Origin: Thermoplasmata archaeon
GTDB taxonomy: Archaea > Thermoplasmatota > Thermoplasmata > Thermoplasmatales > Thermoplasmataceae
DNA: 62,961 nt
Assembly: GCA_021806235.1 (NCBI GenBank)
Contig: JAJZXU010000012.1
Location: forward strand, 1 to 62,961
Direction: 5' to 3'
In this document: piece by piece, positions 59,612 to 62,961 of the stretch
Layout of the letters: each line of letters starts with the position of its first letter
Numbering within the stretch: position 1 is the first letter of the stretch
The notes under the pieces: model-generated
What the model was told of the DNA's origin: nothing
The model's database searches: none
What the model saw: the letters and a program-made list of their open reading frames with translations, nothing else
Made by a program: the position numbers and the translations under genes

Positions 59612-60506
59612 TAATATTACCTATTTCCATATTATCTATATCGCTGTATATTTTATCAAATGCATCACTTACATCTCCGGAATAATAATCCAATTCCCTT
59701 AGTTTATCAATATTATTAATAAATGAATCTACCCCAATTATCCTACTTTTTTTAATCTCGTTTGATGATTTTATGCCATCTTTTAATAAGTCTATATTTA
59801 TATTGTAATCTTCATCAATAGATATATAATCTAGAAGGCTTGGTTTTTTAATAATCTGTGATTGATATATAAAAAATTTCGGAGATGCATCTGATAAAAG
59901 CCTGCTCTGTTTTCCACCACCCCATAGATACTGATAGCTTCTAACAACTGCTTTTATTCTATCTCTCCTCTGGACAATATCAAGTTCCCTGTCATCAAAG
60001 ATACCCACACGATCTGCTTCAATTAAAATTGTATATGTATACCAGTTTGCCGACATTTCCGTTTCATAGAATCTATTTGGTTTATTTATTTCATTATTGT
60101 TTTGAAGTCCTAAATCCCTTTCAAAATTGTATGGGAAGAGTGAAATTGCCGGTGATACGCGAACTGGGCTAATTCTAGATATTGCAGTATTTCCCTTGCC
60201 ACCTGTTTTCATATAGCCATACACATCGTCATCTATATATTTATATGGATCACATTCCGTTGGTATTGGCTGTTTGTCATTTTTAATTTCTTCTGGTTTT
60301 TTGTTTGAAATTGCATAGCCAAACGATTTTAGCTGGTTTCTGCTCATTCTTCTTAATGCTTGGCCACTTATATACGATCGCATAGACGAATCGGGTAGCC
60401 TGATTTTTTTTATCGTTGAAATAATATCCTCATTCCAGCCACTGTTCAAATTGCCATCAATTTTAATTAAACTACTCAATGTTATACAATTTATTTTATC
60501 ATTCAT
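59589..60506 (-). CDS. cas7: Cascade backbone subunit Cas7 (Cst2/DevR family)
   Basis: 305 residues from the ATG at 60506, which has AGGTGTTAAAA just before it, a site nearly identical to that of cas1. NCITLSSLIKIDGNLNSG and SSMRSYISGQALRRMSRNQL are characteristic of the Cst2/DevR branch of Cas7. Several copies coat the crRNA in Cascade. The gene overlaps cas8 by 8 bases and cas5 by 23 bases, so the Cascade genes are translationally coupled. Confidence 0.93.
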   Translation of the reverse strand: MNDKINCITLSSLIKIDGNLNSGWNEDIISTIKKIRLPDSSMRSYISGQALRRMSRNQLKSFGYAISNKKPEEIKNDKQPIPTECDPYKYIDDDVYGYMKTGGKGNTAISRISPVRVSPAISLFPYNFERDLGLQNNNEINKPNRFYETEMSANWYTYTILIEADRVGIFDDRELDIVQRRDRIKAVVRSYQYLWGGGKQSRLLSDASPKFFIYQSQIIKKPSLLDYISIDEDYNINIDLLKDGIKSSNEIKKSRIIGVDSFINNIDKLRELDYYSGDVSDAFDKIYSDIDNMEIGNINGRINKD

Positions 60507-62055
60507 TTTTAACACCTATATTTTCATTTTTTTTATTTTCATTTTTAAAAAATTCTTGGTGTGCAAATATGGATATAAGAGACTTTATATCCTGCCAATT
60601 ACTGTTATTAATATTTTTTAGGAAATCAATGTTTATAAATAAATCCTTTATTTTAAATGTTGCCCCGTCAAAGAAATTAAGAAGTTGTGTTGTACTTGTG
60701 CATTCTCTTAATGAATAAAGCATATCTTTGTCTGCGGGATTATCCTCGTCTCCTCTACAATATTTCCCTATTGAAACACCTATACCATAGCATTTTTTAA
60801 TTAAATTTTCATCCATTTTTATCGCCTCCTTATTATATATTATTAAAAATTTATTTAAATCTTTCTTATATTTATCCACATTTTGCTTTATATTTTCATA
60901 GTAGAACTCTTCTACCGCTCTATTTACGTCCTCAAAAAATATTATCCTTCTGGATATCTCGTTTTTATAATAATCTACCGTTGAACTGTTAATATATATA
61001 TTAAATTTGTTTAAAAATTGCGGTAATATAATACTTTCTTTATTAAATTGATTTATTAAATTAAATAATTGATACGTATCACTATAAGTGTAAACATTTG
61101 TTATTAGGTTCTTCTTCGCATGACCCAAAAACCACGATGTATTTATAATTGATTTCTTAAGCCCTTCTGGTGTATCATTATCAATATCTAATTTTAGGTC
61201 ATTGTTTAATTTGTCATTTAAATAATAAATCAATTCAATAAATGGCTGGAATGTGCCTGAAGCTTTTATCTTGCTGAAGTTTGTGTAATCGCTTATAGCG
61301 GCCGTACCTGTAATGCTTGTTATATAATTCCATATATTGTTTTTATTTGAATTAATAACAGGGAAAGAGAAAAAAATTTCACTATCTGTAATTACAAACG
61401 GCATATACCTGTAAACAACAAAACATGATAATGCACATGCTATACATATATTAAGGCTTCTTTGCATGTTGCTATTAAAATTTCTATACTTGGTTAAGCT
61501 TGCAGTAAATGGATAATAGTTTTTGTTTATTTTGTCGGTTTCCAAGCATTGATCGCAAAAATCACATTTATTTTTATTTTTAAATTTTGATAAATTCATA
61601 AGGGGAAATTCTGTTTGCTGCCTATATATTCTTGCATCTTTATTTAGTTTTTTTAATTTTTCATCATATTCTGTCTTTTGATCATTGTCCAAACTATTAA
61701 TATCGATCTTTACCCTTTTGCTTGCGCCAATAGGTGTTGGGTAAACACCTTTGATAAAAAAATTCATCAGTGCTGAAAGGCTTAATCTGTCTATTAATTC
61801 CAGTTTATTATCGTTATTTAACAGAAAATCTTTATTTTTTCTCCTTATATAATTATTTTCAAGTCTATTTACAATACATTGAAAAAATTTTTTTAAATCA
61901 TCATAATTTTCATATGAAAACGATAATTCATTATTGTTACAATATACATTAAAGCTTTTCGGATCAATAGTTTCGTCGTCTATATATTTAAAAATAAGTA
62001 GGGAACCATTATATATAAGTGGATCGGTTGATTTTCCAAAATAAATTTTATTCAT
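60499..62055 (-). CDS. cas8b1: Cascade large subunit Cas8b1 (Cst1, CXXC-CXXC)
   Basis: 518 residues from the ATG at 62055, with GGAGGG a dozen bases upstream; an earlier start at 62085 would lie inside cas6. The family mark is two cysteine pairs: CDFCDQC and CIACALSC, which presumably bind zinc. Cst1 defines the Tneap variant of type I-B. The subunit recognises the PAM and starts R-loop formation. The sequence is otherwise poorly conserved and Asn/Lys-rich like the rest of the locus. Confidence 0.9.
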   Translation of the reverse strand: MNKIYFGKSTDPLIYNGSLLIFKYIDDETIDPKSFNVYCNNNELSFSYENYDDLKKFFQCIVNRLENNYIRRKNKDFLLNNDNKLELIDRLSLSALMNFFIKGVYPTPIGASKRVKIDINSLDNDQKTEYDEKLKKLNKDARIYRQQTEFPLMNLSKFKNKNKCDFCDQCLETDKINKNYYPFTASLTKYRNFNSNMQRSLNICIACALSCFVVYRYMPFVITDSEIFFSFPVINSNKNNIWNYITSITGTAAISDYTNFSKIKASGTFQPFIELIYYLNDKLNNDLKLDIDNDTPEGLKKSIINTSWFLGHAKKNLITNVYTYSDTYQLFNLINQFNKESIILPQFLNKFNIYINSSTVDYYKNEISRRIIFFEDVNRAVEEFYYENIKQNVDKYKKDLNKFLIIYNKEAIKMDENLIKKCYGIGVSIGKYCRGDEDNPADKDMLYSLRECTSTTQLLNFFDGATFKIKDLFINIDFLKNINNSNWQDIKSLISIFAHQEFFKNENKKNENIGVKNE

Positions 62056-62788
62056 TAGTAACGCCCTCCAGAAGGCCAAAACCAAATTTTAATTTTGACC
62101 CTATACCAATATCATTGATAAATTCCTTTACCTTCGAGTTTGTATTAAGTTCTAATTTTCCAGCAGTGCATAAATATCTCTGATTTTTAATTTTAATATA
62201 TTTAGAATAAAAATCTTTTGAGTTTAAATTTACATTTATATAATCAACAGAATCTCCAGTGAAAAATTCATATCTGCTTTTTATACTTTTTATTAATGTA
62301 TCTTTCCATAGTTCTATATCAGCTTCTGTACTTTTATTATCTATATAAACATATTGGTATTTATCTTTAAAAAGCTGATTTTTTAATTTTAATATTATTG
62401 GGCTAACTGTCTGAAACCTGTTTATGTTTTCAAGATTTTGCTCATAAATCCTCATATTTACAACTGAATATTTTGTATATGTTTTATTGTTTGTTATTGA
62501 AATCAATGGCTTTTTTAAAAATCCCTTAATAGACTTTAATATAAATTCTTTATCTGGAGACGATATGAAAAGTATTCCGCGTTTTATATATAAATTATTA
62601 TTTTTTATATATGAATGACCCAGTATATTGCTAAAATTAAATATATGGTGAGGATCATCATGAAACTCTTTTGAAAGTGCCCGGTCCACATTTTCTAAAT
62701 TTTCCAATATAATGCCCCTAAGTGATTCATTATAATTAAATCCTAGGGGTGAATTTGAAAAATTATATAGATTAAGCTCCAGTCTCAT
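62048..62788 (-). CDS. cas6: crRNA-processing endonuclease Cas6
   Basis: 246 residues. The C-terminal glycine-rich loop GIGSKLKFGFGLLE (about 226-239) is the Cas6 hallmark, and the first strand MRLELNLYNFSNSPLGFNYN fits the N-terminal ferredoxin fold. It cuts the repeat RNA 8 bases upstream of each spacer, leaving the ATTGAAAG handle. It is the first gene of the operon; the start at 62788 follows the TATA box at leaderless distance. The end overlaps the cas8 start by 8 bases. Confidence 0.92.
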   Translation of the reverse strand: MRLELNLYNFSNSPLGFNYNESLRGIILENLENVDRALSKEFHDDPHHIFNFSNILGHSYIKNNNLYIKRGILFISSPDKEFILKSIKGFLKKPLISITNNKTYTKYSVVNMRIYEQNLENINRFQTVSPIILKLKNQLFKDKYQYVYIDNKSTEADIELWKDTLIKSIKSRYEFFTGDSVDYINVNLNSKDFYSKYIKIKNQRYLCTAGKLELNTNSKVKEFINDIGIGSKLKFGFGLLEGVTNE

Positions 62789-62808
62789 TATAAAATATAA
62801 TGTTAAAG

Positions 62809-62820
62809 TTATATTTAAAT
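62809..62820 (-). promoter_or_regulatory. TATA box of the cas operon
   Basis: On the minus strand ATTTAAATATAA lies about 21-32 bases before the cas6 ATG, the spacing of a leaderless archaeal promoter. The IS end begins 15 bases further upstream (62835), so distal control elements have been replaced by IS DNA. Confidence 0.55.
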
Positions 62821-62834
62821 TTATAGTATGTTTC

Positions 62835-62961
62835 GGCTTTGGGACAAAATTATTTTGCTGATATCTCCCTGTAATCCCTTATGAGTTTGGGATTCGTACG
62901 TTTCAGGTAACTGTACTGCCGCAGATTGTGCATATTGATCTTCAGCGTTTCCTCTGTCTTC
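62835..62961 (-). mobile_element. IS end with transposase C-terminus (partial, inverted copy)
   Basis: Reverse complement of 1-119 plus eight further bases at the window edge. The coding part (minus, 62961-62850) ends ...YREISAK like the left copy. The boundary at 62835 is set by divergence from the left flank. It points inward to the cas operon and ends 46 bases before the cas6 start. Confidence 0.8.

Noticed and set aside
1-62961. Calling the whole window a composite transposon
   Set aside because: Inverted IS copies alone do not prove joint mobility; no target duplication can be seen because the window ends inside both ISs.

Overview
The window looks like a segment of an AT-rich thermoacidophilic archaeon of the order Thermoplasmatales (Ferroplasma, Acidiplasma or Picrophilus type); the genus is an inference. 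Supporting signs are TATA boxes about 22-28 bases before start codons (leaderless style), GGTG-type ribosome sites inside operons, many vapBC toxin-antitoxin pairs, many decayed insertion sequences, a bacterial-type pantothenate kinase of the kind known from Picrophilus, and a CRISPR repeat with the ATTGAAAG crRNA handle usual for type I systems. Both window ends carry the same transposase C-terminus in inverted orientation, so the segment lies between two copies of one IS, or is an assembly contig broken at that IS.

Layout. 0-4.2 kb: a STAS-like (DUF4325) gene facing a GHKL ATPase gene, two broken genes and nested miniature mobile elements. 4.4-11.2 kb: a carbon module with MaoC hydratase, CitE-type lyase, class I CoA-transferase, acyl-CoA dehydrogenase, MFS carrier and class III CoA-transferase; its three-gene core matches the RipABC/Ict-Ich-Ccl itaconate pathway ending in acetyl-CoA and pyruvate. 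11.4-14.3 kb: orphan genes around a 0.9 kb extremely AT-rich non-coding stretch with palindromes. 14.8-19.3 kb: class III aminotransferase, MFS carrier, pantothenate kinase. 19.4-42.5 kb: accessory DNA with an HKD nuclease-SF2 helicase-DUF3427 protein, two DUF4143-type ATPases, four vapBC loci in different states of decay, an unknown three-gene operon, a nucleotidyltransferase, an alkaline-phosphatase-superfamily enzyme, another MFS carrier and remnants of IS256, IS110 and other elements.

42.6-62.8 kb is a type I-B (Tneap/Cst) CRISPR-Cas locus. The operon cas6-cas8b1(cst1)-cas7-cas5-cas3-cas4-cas1-cas2 runs leftward and is followed, after an AT-rich leader, by one array of 179 repeats and 178 spacers read in the same direction. 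The array contains an apparently perfect tandem duplication of 56 repeat-spacer units (2 x 3,728 bp), and its old, leader-distal end is trailed by three degenerate repeats of a different sequence variant. Several spacers are variants of one another, or overlap on the same or opposite strands, which points to repeated sampling of related invaders.

Many genes are broken by a single frameshift or stop (permease, HEPN-like gene, vapC, GNAT). Either this accessory region is decaying or the assembly holds small errors; raw reads would separate these.
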